Assembly (NCBI GenBank): GCA_958296065.1
Contig: CATQHX010000027.1
Coordinates: 29,953 to 93,952 of the forward strand
Reading direction: 5' to 3'
Length of the DNA stretch: 64,000 nucleotides
Source of the DNA: Vicinamibacterales bacterium
GTDB taxonomy: Bacteria > Acidobacteriota > Vicinamibacteria > Vicinamibacterales > UBA8438
A model generated the notes under the pieces. The model was not told the origin of the DNA, searched no databases, and worked only from the letters and a program-made list of their open reading frames with translations. Positions 28,771-37,568 of this stretch are shown in pieces (position 1 is the stretch's first letter; the number at the start of each line of letters is the position of its first letter). The position numbers were made by a program, and so were the translations under genes.

Positions 28771-28865
28771 GAGTCCGCGCCGTGCAACGGCGCAGGCTCC
28801 CGGAGCGGATTCGTTGGGCGGAAGCCGGAGCCGCGAAGCGATGCTTTTCGGGCTGGTCGGGCTCG
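28767..28865 (+). repeat. Hairpin repeat, second subtype, rpmF-plsX gap
   Basis: Starts with CTAG at the rpmF stop. The inverted arms GAGTCCGCGCCGT and ACGGCGCAGGCTC match apart from two bases. Then follows a block containing TTGGGCGGAAGCCGGAGCCG and GCGATGCTTTTCGGG. The second block also occurs at 37500-37555 and, more loosely, at 31664-31696. No closing CTAG is seen. Confidence 0.75.
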
Positions 28866-28928
28866 CCTTCCGCCTCTCCTGTTCCGGTCGGGCGAGCGGC
28901 TGACCGGGAGTGACGGTGACCGAGCACC

Positions 28929-29942
28929 ATGCGCATTGCCGTTGATGCGGCCGGCGGCGATCATGCGCCGCGGAATGTCGTCGCCGGGGCTCTCGTGGCC
29001 GCAAGGCATCTCGGATTCGGATTGACCCTGGTCGGCCCGCGGCGATCGATTGACGAGGAGTTGCTGAGGCATCCGGAGGCCGAGGCCGTCGATCTGCGTG
29101 TCGTGCCGGCGCCGGATGTCGTCGGTATGGACGAGGGTCCGGCGGCGCTGCGGCGGAAGCCGGGCGCATCGGTACGCGTGGCGGCGGAGACGGTGGCGCG
29201 CGGGGACGCGGACGCGTTCTTCAGCGCGGGCAATACGGGCGCCACGCTGGTAGCGGCGCACACACTGTTCGGCATGCTGCCAGGCGTGGATCGTCCGGCG
29301 CTGGCGACTCGGATTCCGACGTTGCAGCGCGATGCGGTGCTGCTGGACGTCGGGGCGACGGTCGACTGCAGGCCGCATCATCTCGTGCAGTTCGCAGCGA
29401 TGGGTACGGTGTACGCCAGAACGATGCTGGCAATAGAGACTCCGCGGGTAGGGCTGCTGTCCATCGGGGAGGAATCGACGAAGGGCAACGATCTGACGCG
29501 GGATGCGCATCGGCTGCTCAGCCGCGGCCCGCTCCGCTTCATCGGGAACATCGAGGCTCGTGACGTGTATTCCGGGGCGGCGGACGTCATCGTGTGCGAC
29601 GGATTCACCGGCAACGTGGCGCTGAAGGTGAGCGAAGGACTGGTCGAGGTGATCGAGGATCTCTTGCGCGACGAGTTGGGCCGGACCTTCACCACCCAGT
29701 TGGGGTTTCTGCTGTCGCAGCGTGCGTTTCGCAGGTTTCGCAGGCGGGTCGACTACTCGGAGTACGGAGGCGCGCCGCTACTGGGCGTCGCCGGGCTCGC
29801 GATGGTCGGCCACGGGCGGTCGTCCATCAAGGCGGTGCGCAACGCGCTGGCCCTGACCTGTCGCTTCGTGCGGGCGGAGTTCGTCAGGACGGTCGCCAGT
29901 CGCCTGGCGCCGGCCGCTCCGCTTCTGGAGCGGGCGCAATGA
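28929..29942 (+). CDS. plsX: Phosphate acyltransferase PlsX
   Basis: 337 residues. PlsX converts acyl-ACP to acyl-phosphate for phospholipid synthesis. Family marks are IAVDAAGGDHAPRNVV at the N-terminus, GNTGATLVAA (about residue 100), GNIEARDVYSG, VCDGFTGNVALKVSEG and YSEYGGAPLLGV near the C-terminus. It lies between rpmF and fabD, the common fatty-acid gene order, and overlaps fabD (ATGA). Confidence 0.94.
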   Translation: MRIAVDAAGGDHAPRNVVAGALVAARHLGFGLTLVGPRRSIDEELLRHPEAEAVDLRVVPAPDVVGMDEGPAALRRKPGASVRVAAETVARGDADAFFSAGNTGATLVAAHTLFGMLPGVDRPALATRIPTLQRDAVLLDVGATVDCRPHHLVQFAAMGTVYARTMLAIETPRVGLLSIGEESTKGNDLTRDAHRLLSRGPLRFIGNIEARDVYSGAADVIVCDGFTGNVALKVSEGLVEVIEDLLRDELGRTFTTQLGFLLSQRAFRRFRRRVDYSEYGGAPLLGVAGLAMVGHGRSSIKAVRNALALTCRFVRAEFVRTVASRLAPAAPLLERAQ

Positions 29943-30886
29943 TTGCCTTCGTGTTTCCGGGCCAGGGCTCGCAACGGGTCGGCATGGGGAAAGCGCTGTC
30001 CGAGGCGTTTCCTGTCTGCCGGCGGACGTTCGAGGAGGCGGACGAAGCGCTCGGAGAGCCGATCAGCCGGCTCTGCTTCGACGGGCCGGAGGAGCAGCTC
30101 GCGCTCACGCGCAATACGCAGCCCGCGGTGTTGGCCGCCAGCGTCGCGGTCGACCGGCTGCTTCGTGCCCGGGGGCACGCGCCCGCATTCCTGGCCGGGC
30201 ACAGTCTCGGTGAGTACACCGCTCATGTGGCCGCGGGCACCCTCGGTTTGGCCGACGCGCTGCGCACCGTGCGCCGGCGCGGTACGTACATGCAGGAGGC
30301 GGTGCCGGTCGGAGAAGGCGCGATGGCGGCCGTGCTGGGGCTGTCCGCGGAGCTCGTGTCGCAGGCGTGCGTCGAGGCCGCGGACGGGGATGTCGTCAGC
30401 GCCGCGAACCTGAACGCTCCCGGGCAGGTGGCGATTGCCGGTCACGCCGCCGCGGTCGAGCGGGCCGGCAAGCGTGCGAAGGAGCTTGGAGCGCGCCGCG
30501 TCATGCCGCTGCCGGTGAGCGCTCCTTTTCACTGCGCCTTGATGAAGGCGGCCGAGGATCGCCTGGCGCCGGAGTTGCGAAGCCTCGTGGTGGCGGACCC
30601 GGCGGCGCCGGTGGTGGCCAATGTCGATGCGGAGCCGAAGCGGACGGGGCGGGAATCGATAGAGGCCCTCATTCGCCAGGTCAGCGCCCCGGTTCGCTGG
30701 GAGGCGGTGGTTCGGCGGCTGATGGCCGACGGCGTGACGACGTTCATCGAAGTCGGTCCCGGCGGGGTTCTTAGCGGGCTGATCCGGAAGATAGATCGGG
30801 CGGTCGGTGCAATCTGCGTTCACGATCCCGCGAGTCTGGAGGCGGCCGAGGCGAAGTTGCTCGATACGGGAGCGGTCGTTGGTTGA
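29939..30886 (+). CDS. fabD: Malonyl-CoA:ACP transacylase FabD
   Basis: 315 residues. FabD loads malonyl onto ACP. It starts MIAFVFPGQGSQRVGMG; the active Ser is in GHSLGEYTA (about residue 93), and the catalytic His is in LPVSAPFHCAL (about 200). GPGGVLSGLI near the end is also typical. The start overlaps plsX (ATGA) and the end overlaps the TTG start of fabG. Confidence 0.94.
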   Translation: MIAFVFPGQGSQRVGMGKALSEAFPVCRRTFEEADEALGEPISRLCFDGPEEQLALTRNTQPAVLAASVAVDRLLRARGHAPAFLAGHSLGEYTAHVAAGTLGLADALRTVRRRGTYMQEAVPVGEGAMAAVLGLSAELVSQACVEAADGDVVSAANLNAPGQVAIAGHAAAVERAGKRAKELGARRVMPLPVSAPFHCALMKAAEDRLAPELRSLVVADPAAPVVANVDAEPKRTGRESIEALIRQVSAPVRWEAVVRRLMADGVTTFIEVGPGGVLSGLIRKIDRAVGAICVHDPASLEAAEAKLLDTGAVVG

Positions 30887-31619
30887 CCTGGACGGCAGGG
30901 CGGCGATCGTGACCGGGGCTTCCCGCGGCATCGGGAGGGCGATTGCGCTGCGTCTGGCCTCCGCCGGTGCCCTGGTGGTCGCGGGCGCGCGCCGGGACCA
31001 CGCGGAACCCGTCGTGCGCGAGATAGAGGCGGCGGGAGGGACCGCGATTGCCGTGGCGCTCGACGTGACGGAGACCGCGTCGATAGCCGGGATGGCGCAG
31101 ACCGCGCTCGACCGTTTCGGCCGTATCGACGTGTTGGTCAACAACGCCGGAATCGTGCGCGATCAGTTGCTGCTGCGGATGAAGCCGGAGGAGTGGGATG
31201 CGGTGATCTCCACGAACCTGACGGCGGCGTTCGCATGCTGCCGCGCCGCGTTGCGTCCGATGCTGAAGCAGCGGTCGGGCCGCATCGTGAACATCGGCTC
31301 CATCGTGGGCCGGACGGGCAACCCGGGTCAAGCCAACTACGCGGCCTCGAAAGCGGGGCTCGAAGGGTTTACCCGGTCGCTGGCGCTGGAGGTGGCGTCG
31401 CGGGGGATCACGGCAAACGTCGTGGCGCCGGGAATGATCGAGACGGATATGACCGCGGCGCTCGACGAGCGCGCGCAGGAGGCGCTGGGCGGACGTATTC
31501 CGATGGGCCGGCTCGGTACGGCAGACGAGGTCGCGGCAGCGGTGTGCTTTCTCGCGTCGGACGATGCATCGTATATTACTGGGCAGGTCGTGGGCGTCAA
31601 TGGTGGGATGTACCTCTAG
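30879..31619 (+). CDS. fabG: 3-oxoacyl-ACP reductase FabG
   Basis: 246 residues. NADPH-binding TGASRGIGRAIA, the NNAG strand and the catalytic Ser-Tyr-Lys (SIVGRTG, then YAASKAG at about residues 155-161) are all present. The C-terminus ITGQVVGVNGGMYL is typical. Start: TTG 30879, which overlaps fabD by 8 nt and has GGGAG seven bases upstream; no ATG or GTG is suitably placed. It reduces 3-oxoacyl-ACP in chain elongation. Confidence 0.93.
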   Translation: MVDLDGRAAIVTGASRGIGRAIALRLASAGALVVAGARRDHAEPVVREIEAAGGTAIAVALDVTETASIAGMAQTALDRFGRIDVLVNNAGIVRDQLLLRMKPEEWDAVISTNLTAAFACCRAALRPMLKQRSGRIVNIGSIVGRTGNPGQANYAASKAGLEGFTRSLALEVASRGITANVVAPGMIETDMTAALDERAQEALGGRIPMGRLGTADEVAAAVCFLASDDASYITGQVVGVNGGMYL

Positions 31620-31704
31620 GGGGCTGCGCCGTGGAACGGTGCAGACTCCTGGCGAGGGTTGGTTGGGCGGCAAGCGGAGCCGCAGGCGACGATTGACGGG
31701 CTAG
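31616..31704 (+). repeat. CTAG-bounded hairpin repeat, fabG-acpP gap
   Basis: About 85 nt between CTAG at the fabG stop (31616-31619) and CTAG at 31701-31704. The arms are CTGCGCCGT and ACGGTGCAG with one mismatch. The rest contains TTGGGCGGCAAGCGGAGCCG, shared with the rpmF-plsX copy. The distal CTAG runs into the acpP ribosome site AGGAGG. Confidence 0.75.
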
Positions 31705-31715
31705 GAGGCTGGTGT

Positions 31716-31958
31716 ATGGCGGTCGTTGACAAGGTCAAGAGCATCATCGTCGAGCAGTTGGGCGTCGACGAGGAAGAGGTCACCTCGGACGCGTCGTTCG
31801 TGGATGATCTCGGCGCCGATTCGCTCGACACGGTCGAGCTGGTCATGGCGTTCGAAGAGGAATTCAACCTGGAGATACCCGACGGCGATGCGGAGAAGAT
31901 CACGCGCGTGAAGGAAGCCGTCGACTACATCGAGTCTCACGCCGGGGACGCGAGCTGA
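31716..31958 (+). CDS. acpP: Acyl carrier protein
   Basis: 80 residues, acidic. The phosphopantetheine Ser is in [14 protein letters not shown] (about residue 38). A strong ribosome site (AGGAGG) lies seven bases before ATG 31716, which fits the high expression expected. ACP carries the growing acyl chain and also supplies PlsX, LpxA and FabZ in this window. Confidence 0.96.
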   Translation: MAVVDKVKSIIVEQLGVDEEEVTSDASFVDDLGADSLDTVELVMAFEEEFNLEIPDGDAEKITRVKEAVDYIESHAGDAS

Positions 31959-31994
31959 CGTTCGGTTCCTGCCTCGTCCCACCAGGAGCATTCG

Positions 31995-33242
31995 TTGCCA
32001 AGTCGCGTTGCAGTCACCGGGGTCGGCCTCGTATCCTCGCTCGGCATCGGTACCGAAGCCAACTGGGAGGCGTTGCTGGCCGGCCGGAGCGGCATCCGGA
32101 CCATAACCGCATTCGACGCGTCCCGCTACGCCTCCCGGATTGCCGGCGAGGTGCCCGACTTCGATCCTCTGCAGTTCCTCTCCAGGAAGGACGTCCGCAA
32201 GATGGACGTCTTCATTCAGTACGCGATTGCGGCGTCGGAGTTCGCCCTGCGGGATGCCGGTCTGCCGACGGAGGGTGGACTGGGTACGGATGTGGGGGTC
32301 TTCATCGCCTCGGGCATCGGCGGCTTCAGCACCATCGAGCGGGAGCACAAGGCGCTGCTCAGCGGTGGTCCGCGCAAGATCTCGCCGTTCTTCATTCCGT
32401 CGGCGATCATCAACCTCGCGGCCGGCCAGGTCTCCATTCGTTTCGGGGCGAAGGGACCCAACTCGGCGACCTGCACGGCATGCTCGGCGTCCGCGCACGC
32501 CATCGGCGACGCCTTCGAGATTATCCGGCGCGGAGACGCGCAGGTCATGGTGGCGGGAGGGTCGGAGGCGGCCATCACGCCGATGGGGGTCGGCGGCTTC
32601 GCGGCGATGCGCGCACTGTCGACGCGCAACGACGATCCGGAGCGGGCGTGCCGGCCCTTCGACCGGGACCGGGACGGTTTCATCATGGGCGAGGGGTCGG
32701 GCGTCGTCATTCTCGAGGACCTCGAGCGCGCCCGAGCCCGCGGCGCCCGGATCTACTGCGAGCTGGTTGGTTACGGGATGTCGGCCGACGCCCATCACAT
32801 GACCGCGCCGTGCGAAGACGGAGCGGGTGCCGTGCGGGTAATGCGAAACGCGCTCCGTTCGGCGGGTATCGAGCCGTCCGCGGTCGACTACGTCAACGCC
32901 CACGGCACGTCGACGCCGCACAACGACCGAATCGAAACACTGGCCATCAAGACCTGCTTCGGTGATCACGCGCCCTCACTGGCGATCTCCTCGACGAAGT
33001 CGATGACCGGGCACCTGCTCGGCGCAGCAGGGGGCCTCGAGGCGGGTGTCACCGCGCTGGCCGTCCGCCACCAGGTCGCGCCGCCGACCATCAATCTGGA
33101 CAACCCGGATCCGGACTGCGATCTCGACTACGTGCCGAATGCGCAACGTGAGTTGCTCATCGAATATGCGCTCTCGAACTCGTTCGGGTTCGGCGGGACG
33201 AACGCCAGCCTTCTGTTCAAGCGCTACCGGTCCGGGTCGTAG
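31995..33242 (+). CDS. fabF: 3-oxoacyl-ACP synthase II FabF
   Basis: 415 residues. The Cys-His-His triad is visible: Cys in ATCTACSASAHAIG (as TACSASAH, about 166), His in VNAHGTSTPHND (about 305) and His in SMTGHLLGAAGG (about 341). Starts at TTG 31995 with AGGAG just upstream. FabF condenses malonyl-ACP with acyl-ACP. No fabH is present between plsX and fabD here. Confidence 0.95.
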   Translation: MPSRVAVTGVGLVSSLGIGTEANWEALLAGRSGIRTITAFDASRYASRIAGEVPDFDPLQFLSRKDVRKMDVFIQYAIAASEFALRDAGLPTEGGLGTDVGVFIASGIGGFSTIEREHKALLSGGPRKISPFFIPSAIINLAAGQVSIRFGAKGPNSATCTACSASAHAIGDAFEIIRRGDAQVMVAGGSEAAITPMGVGGFAAMRALSTRNDDPERACRPFDRDRDGFIMGEGSGVVILEDLERARARGARIYCELVGYGMSADAHHMTAPCEDGAGAVRVMRNALRSAGIEPSAVDYVNAHGTSTPHNDRIETLAIKTCFGDHAPSLAISSTKSMTGHLLGAAGGLEAGVTALAVRHQVAPPTINLDNPDPDCDLDYVPNAQRELLIEYALSNSFGFGGTNASLLFKRYRSGS

Positions 33243-33256
33243 AACGGCGCAGACTG
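33240..33256 (+). repeat. Partial copy of the hairpin repeat at the fabF stop
   Basis: The fabF stop TAG is followed by AACGGCGCAGACTGATAG, containing the right arm (GGCGCAGACT) seen in the larger repeats. The rest of the element is absent, so it looks like a remnant. Confidence 0.4.
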
Positions 33257-33279
33257 ATAGCGAGAGCGAACAACGCACG

Positions 33280-34047
33280 ATGAAGATTGCCGTTTGCATC
33301 AAGCAGGTCGTCACCCGCGACTGGCCGTTGCGCGTGGCGGAGTCCGCTACGTGGGTTCGCGACGACGACGCCAGCTTCGAAATGAACGAGCCCGACGCCT
33401 ATGCGCTCGAGGAGGCGCTACGGCTGAAGGAGCTTCTCGGCGGCGAGGTCGTCGTCTGTTCCGCCGGTCCGGCACGGGTGAGCCAGGTGATTCGGGAGGC
33501 GCTGGCCCGCGGTGCGGACCGTGCCATCCACGTCGAGGGGGAGGCTCTGGCCGCGGCGGAAGCCGACGCGGTGGCCGCGGCCCTGGCCGGGGCGATGGAA
33601 GGCGAGTCGTTCGACCTGGTGTTGACCGGTCTGCAGTCCGACGACCAGGGGTTCGGCCAGACCGGCGTGGTGCTGGCGGAGCGCCTGGGGCTGCCGCACG
33701 CCACCATCATCATGGAGGTCGACGTGGCGGACGACGGCGGCTCCCTGCGGGTGAAGCGCGAGCTCGAGAGCGGGTGGTTCCAGTGGGTGTCGATGCCGCT
33801 GCCCGCCCTGCTCACCATTCAGAGCGGCATCAACCAGCTTCGCTATGCGACGCTGAGGGGCATCATGGCGGCGAAGCGCAAGGAGATTCTCACCGTGCCG
33901 GCCCAGAGCGCGGAAACGGCGGGGCAGCGGATCCTGGAGCTGTACGTGCCTGAGAAATCGAGCGCTACCCGGTTCATCGACGGCTCGGCGCCGGAGGCGG
34001 CGCGGGAGCTCGTGCGTCTCCTGCGAGAAGAAGCGAGGGTGCTGTGA
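33280..34047 (+). CDS. etfB: Electron transfer flavoprotein beta subunit
   Basis: 255 residues. MKIAVCIKQVVTRDWPLRV opens the protein; the ETF-beta signature region is VKRELESGWFQWVSMPLPALLTI (about residues 155-178). ETF accepts electrons from acyl-CoA dehydrogenases and passes them to the quinone pool. It is followed by etfA (GTGA overlap) and the ETF dehydrogenase, a complete electron route. Confidence 0.92.
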   Translation: MKIAVCIKQVVTRDWPLRVAESATWVRDDDASFEMNEPDAYALEEALRLKELLGGEVVVCSAGPARVSQVIREALARGADRAIHVEGEALAAAEADAVAAALAGAMEGESFDLVLTGLQSDDQGFGQTGVVLAERLGLPHATIIMEVDVADDGGSLRVKRELESGWFQWVSMPLPALLTIQSGINQLRYATLRGIMAAKRKEILTVPAQSAETAGQRILELYVPEKSSATRFIDGSAPEAARELVRLLREEARVL

Positions 34048-35009
34048 TTCTGGTTGTCGCGGAGCAGCGCGGCGGCGCATTGAACCCCGCCACCTGGGAG
34101 ACGGTCGCGGCCGCCCAGCAGACAGGCGAGTCGATCACCGTGGCCCTGGTCGGGGCGGACGTGCAGAAGCTGGCCGCGGAGCTGGCCGCGGCGGAAGTCG
34201 CCGAAGTGCTCGCGGTCGAGCACGACGCGCTCGAGCCGTACACGCCGGACGGCTTCGTCGCGGCTCTCGCGCAGGTGATGGAAAAGGCCTGTCCCGAGCT
34301 CGTGCTCTTCCCGCACACCTATCAGACCCGCGACTACGCGCCGGCGCTGGCGGCGCGGCTCGGGCGCGTGTTCATCCCCGATTGCATCGCTTCGAAGGTC
34401 CGCGACGGCCAGCGGGTGTTCGTGCGTCCGATGTTTCAGGGCAAGTTCATGGCGGATGTGCTGCCGCAGGGGCCGGCGCCTCACTTCGCCAGCTTCCAGA
34501 TCGGCGCCTGCCGTGCCGACGCCTGCGCGCGCGGAGCGGCTCCGGCGCCCGTGCGCGAGGCGGCGGTGGAGATCGACGCGGCAGCGATTCGCCAGCGGCC
34601 GGAGGCTCCCTTCAAGGAAGCCAAGCAGGCGGTCGACCTGACCCAGGCCGAGCGCATCGTCGCGGTCGGCCGCGGCATCAAGGGGCAGGAGCACCTGCCT
34701 GTCGCACAGGACCTGGCGAAGGCGCTCGACGCCGAGCTGGCCGCGTCGCGTCCGATTTGCGACTCCGGCTGGCTGCCGATGGACCGGCAGATCGGCAGCT
34801 CGGGCCAGACCGTGGCGCCGAAGCTGTATCTCGCCGTCGGTATCTCGGGCGCGATCCAGCACCTGGTCGGAATGAAGGGTGCCCGCACCATCGTCGCGGT
34901 GAACAAGGACGCGGATGCGCCTATCTTCGAGGTGGCCGACTACGGTATCGTCGGCGACCTGTTCGAGGTGGTGCCCGCGATTATGGCGGCGTTGGAGGGT
35001 GAGGCCTGA
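34044..35009 (+). CDS. etfA: Electron transfer flavoprotein alpha subunit
   Basis: 321 residues, GTG start overlapping the etfB stop. The FAD-binding C-terminal half contains PMDRQIGSSGQTVAPKLYLAV-type sequence (from about residue 247: RQIGSSGQTVAPKLYLAVGI), then GISGAIQHLVGMKG, and ends AVNKDADAPIFEVADYGIVG. It forms the heterodimer with EtfB and holds the FAD. Confidence 0.93.
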   Translation: MILVVAEQRGGALNPATWETVAAAQQTGESITVALVGADVQKLAAELAAAEVAEVLAVEHDALEPYTPDGFVAALAQVMEKACPELVLFPHTYQTRDYAPALAARLGRVFIPDCIASKVRDGQRVFVRPMFQGKFMADVLPQGPAPHFASFQIGACRADACARGAAPAPVREAAVEIDAAAIRQRPEAPFKEAKQAVDLTQAERIVAVGRGIKGQEHLPVAQDLAKALDAELAASRPICDSGWLPMDRQIGSSGQTVAPKLYLAVGISGAIQHLVGMKGARTIVAVNKDADAPIFEVADYGIVGDLFEVVPAIMAALEGEA

Positions 35010-35087
35010 CGATGTCGGTTCCGCGGTGTCGTGGCGCTGCGACGAGACCTGGCGGGGAGCCGGCGCGAGACGCCGGAGAAGGCTGAC

Positions 35088-36746
35088 GTGGAGCGCGAGA
35101 CGCTCGACGTCGACGTGCTCGTCGTCGGGGGCGGACCGGCGGGGCTCGCTGCCGCATACCGTCTCGCGCGGCTGAACGAGGAGCGGGGCGGCGAGCCGCT
35201 GATCGTGGCCGTGCTCGAAAAGGCCCGGGCCGCCGGGGCCCACATGCTCTCGGGGGCGGTGCTCGACCCGTCGGCCCTTTCCGAGTTGATGCCGGACTGG
35301 AAGAGTCGGGGCGCGCCGCTCGACCTCCCGGTGCGGGACGACCGCATCTACTTCCTCACCGCTGGCCGCGCCCTGCCGTTCCCGATAACGCCGCCCCCTC
35401 TGCGCAATCACGGCCACTACGTTATCTCGCTCAACCGGCTGGCGAAGTGGCTCACCGAGCAGGTCGAGGCCGCCGGCGTCGACGTCTTCACCGGGTTCGC
35501 GGGGACGGAGTTGCTGTACGAGGGGGATCGCGTGGTCGGCGTCCGTACCGGCGACCGCGGCATCGATCGCCACGGAGAGCGCAAGCCGGCGTTCGAGCCG
35601 GGGGTCGACATCCGCGCCAAGGTCACGGTGCTGGCCGACGGCGTGCGAGGCAACCTCACCAAGACCCTGATCCGCCGGTTCAGTCTGGACGCGGGCCGTT
35701 CTCCGCAGAGCTACGCGATAGGCATCAAGGAGCTGTGGGACATCGACCCGCAGCGGCTGGCGGCCGGGTCCGTGATCCACACCATGGGGCATCCGCTCCG
35801 CTTCGAGGAGTTCGGGGGCGGGTTCATCTATGCCCTGCCGGATGGTCGGCTGTCGGTCGGGTTCGTCGCCGGGCTGGACTACCGCGACCCGCTGTTCGAT
35901 CCGCACGTGGCGTTCCAGCGCTTCAAGCGCCACCCGCTGGTAGCGAGTCTGCTCGCCGGGGGACAGATGGTGCGCTACGGCGCCAAGGCGCTGCCGGAGG
36001 GGGGGTGGCACGCGCTGCCGCGCTGCCACCTCGACGGCGCCCTCATCGTGGGCGACGCGGCGGGTTTCCTGAACTCGATGCGGCTCAAGGGCATCCACCT
36101 CGCGATGCGGAGCGGGATGCACGCGGCCGACGTGGCGTTTCGCGCGGTCCGTGAGAACGACGTCTCGGCGGGACGGTTGTCCGAGTACGCCCGGCTCGTG
36201 GAGGCCGGCCCGATTCGGCGCGAGCTGTACCCCGTCCGCAACGTGCACCAGAGTTTCGCCGGGGGATTGCTGGCCGGCCTGCTCTATTCCGGGATGTCCC
36301 TGCTGACCGGCGGATGGTGGTTCCGCGATCCGATGCCCGCCCATGCCGGCCACGAGCGGATCCGGACCGTGGCGAAGTACTTCGGCGGCGCCGCGCCGCC
36401 CGAGCCACCCAGCGCGCCGATCGACCGCGAGCTGACCTTCGATCGGCTGACGAACGTGCACTACTCCGGCACGCGTCACGACGAGAATCAGCCGTCGCAC
36501 CTCCTTGTCGCGGATACCGATATCTGTCGCACGCGCTGCATGGAGGAGTACCGCAATCCCTGCACCCGTTTCTGCCCGGCGAACGTGTACGAGATCGTCG
36601 ACGCGGATGCGGGAGAGGGCAAGCGGCTCCAGATCAACGCCTCCAACTGCGTCCACTGCAAGACGTGCGACATCATGGACCCCTACCAGATCATCGACTG
36701 GGTGCCGCCCGAAGGCGGCGGCGGCCCCTCTTACGAAGGCATGTGA
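35088..36746 (+). CDS. etfD: Electron transfer flavoprotein-ubiquinone oxidoreductase
   Basis: 552 residues from GTG 35088, with GGAGAAGG upstream; an earlier in-frame GTG at 35031 is possible. FAD-binding motif VLVVGGGPAGLAAAYRLA (about residue 10). The C-terminal domain carries the 4Fe-4S cysteines in CRTRCMEEYRNPCTRFCP and CVHCKTCDI (about 480-540). It moves electrons from ETF to the quinone, which here should be menaquinone. The stop overlaps the next gene (GTGA). Confidence 0.92.
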   Translation: MERETLDVDVLVVGGGPAGLAAAYRLARLNEERGGEPLIVAVLEKARAAGAHMLSGAVLDPSALSELMPDWKSRGAPLDLPVRDDRIYFLTAGRALPFPITPPPLRNHGHYVISLNRLAKWLTEQVEAAGVDVFTGFAGTELLYEGDRVVGVRTGDRGIDRHGERKPAFEPGVDIRAKVTVLADGVRGNLTKTLIRRFSLDAGRSPQSYAIGIKELWDIDPQRLAAGSVIHTMGHPLRFEEFGGGFIYALPDGRLSVGFVAGLDYRDPLFDPHVAFQRFKRHPLVASLLAGGQMVRYGAKALPEGGWHALPRCHLDGALIVGDAAGFLNSMRLKGIHLAMRSGMHAADVAFRAVRENDVSAGRLSEYARLVEAGPIRRELYPVRNVHQSFAGGLLAGLLYSGMSLLTGGWWFRDPMPAHAGHERIRTVAKYFGGAAPPEPPSAPIDRELTFDRLTNVHYSGTRHDENQPSHLLVADTDICRTRCMEEYRNPCTRFCPANVYEIVDADAGEGKRLQINASNCVHCKTCDIMDPYQIIDWVPPEGGGGPSYEGM

Positions 36747-37432
36747 GCCACGACGCTCCGCGCCGGCGCCTGTCATCCAGCCAAATCGCCTCGGCCGCGG
36801 CGATCGCGGCGGTGGGCAAGCCGGTCGTCGCCGCTCTCTGCGGGACTATCCGATGGACTGTCGAGGGGCTGCGATACTACGATGCGATTCAGGCGTCGGG
36901 CCGGCAACCGGTCATGGCGTTCTGGCACGGCCGCATCGTGCACGCCACCTGGTTCTTTCGCCGGCGCGGCATCGTCGTCATGATCAGCGAGAACTTCGAC
37001 GGTGAGTGGATCGGCCGCCTCATCGAGAAGTTCGGCTACCGTACGGCGCGCGGATCCACGTCGCGCGGGGGCGCCCGCGCGCTCGCCCGGATGCGGCGTC
37101 TGGCCAAGGATGGTGCGCCGACCGGGTTCGCGGTGGACGGCCCGCGCGGCCCGGCCCGCTCGGTCCAGCCGGGTGCGGTCTGGCTGGCCAGCCTCACCGG
37201 TAACCCGTTGCTGCCGTTCCACAGCGAGGCGGACCGGTTCTGGACCGCGCGGAGCTGGGACGGGACGCAGGTGCCGAAGCCGTTCGCGCGCGCGGCGATG
37301 GTGGTAGGCGAGCCGATCGAGGTGCCGCGGTCGGCGGGCCCGGATGTGATCGAGCGCAAGCGGTTGGAGTTGGAGCGGTCGCTGCAGGACTTGTCGAAGT
37401 GCGCGCGGAGGATCGTGGGCCGCGCCGTTTGA
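36743..37432 (+). CDS. DUF374 / lysophospholipid acyltransferase-like protein
   Basis: 229 residues. It has the DUF374 marks FWHGRIVHATW (an HxxxxD-like His region, about residue 59), MISENFDGEWIGRLIEKFGY and FAVDGPRGPARSVQPG (about 130). The family is related to acyltransferases of lipid A or glycerolipid synthesis. The exact substrate is unknown. GTG 36743 overlaps the ETF dehydrogenase stop. Confidence 0.8.
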   Translation: MSHDAPRRRLSSSQIASAAAIAAVGKPVVAALCGTIRWTVEGLRYYDAIQASGRQPVMAFWHGRIVHATWFFRRRGIVVMISENFDGEWIGRLIEKFGYRTARGSTSRGGARALARMRRLAKDGAPTGFAVDGPRGPARSVQPGAVWLASLTGNPLLPFHSEADRFWTARSWDGTQVPKPFARAAMVVGEPIEVPRSAGPDVIERKRLELERSLQDLSKCARRIVGRAV

Positions 37433-37461
37433 ACGCGCACGGCCGGTCGGCCGGTGTCGCC

Positions 37462-37560
37462 GAAGGGTGGGAGTCTGCGCTGCCGGGGGGTGTCACCCGG
37501 AGAGGAATGCGGCGGCCGAAGGGCGGAGCCGAGCGATGTTTCCCGGGCCCACCGGAAGGA
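37462..37560 (+). repeat. Divergent hairpin repeat, 37.5 kb gap
   Basis: Contains GAGTCTGCGC near 37470, then a second block CGAAGGGCGGAGCCGAGCGA and TGTTTCCCGGGCCC. The second block resembles the one in the rpmF-plsX repeat. The left arm has no full partner, so this copy is decayed. Confidence 0.5.
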
Positions 37561-37568
37561 GAGCGAGG

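Noticed and set aside
33843..36776. Very long open frame on the minus strand opposite the ETF genes
   Set aside because: It has no recognisable domains and lies wholly antisense to etfB, etfA and the ETF dehydrogenase. Long antisense frames are common in GC-rich DNA.
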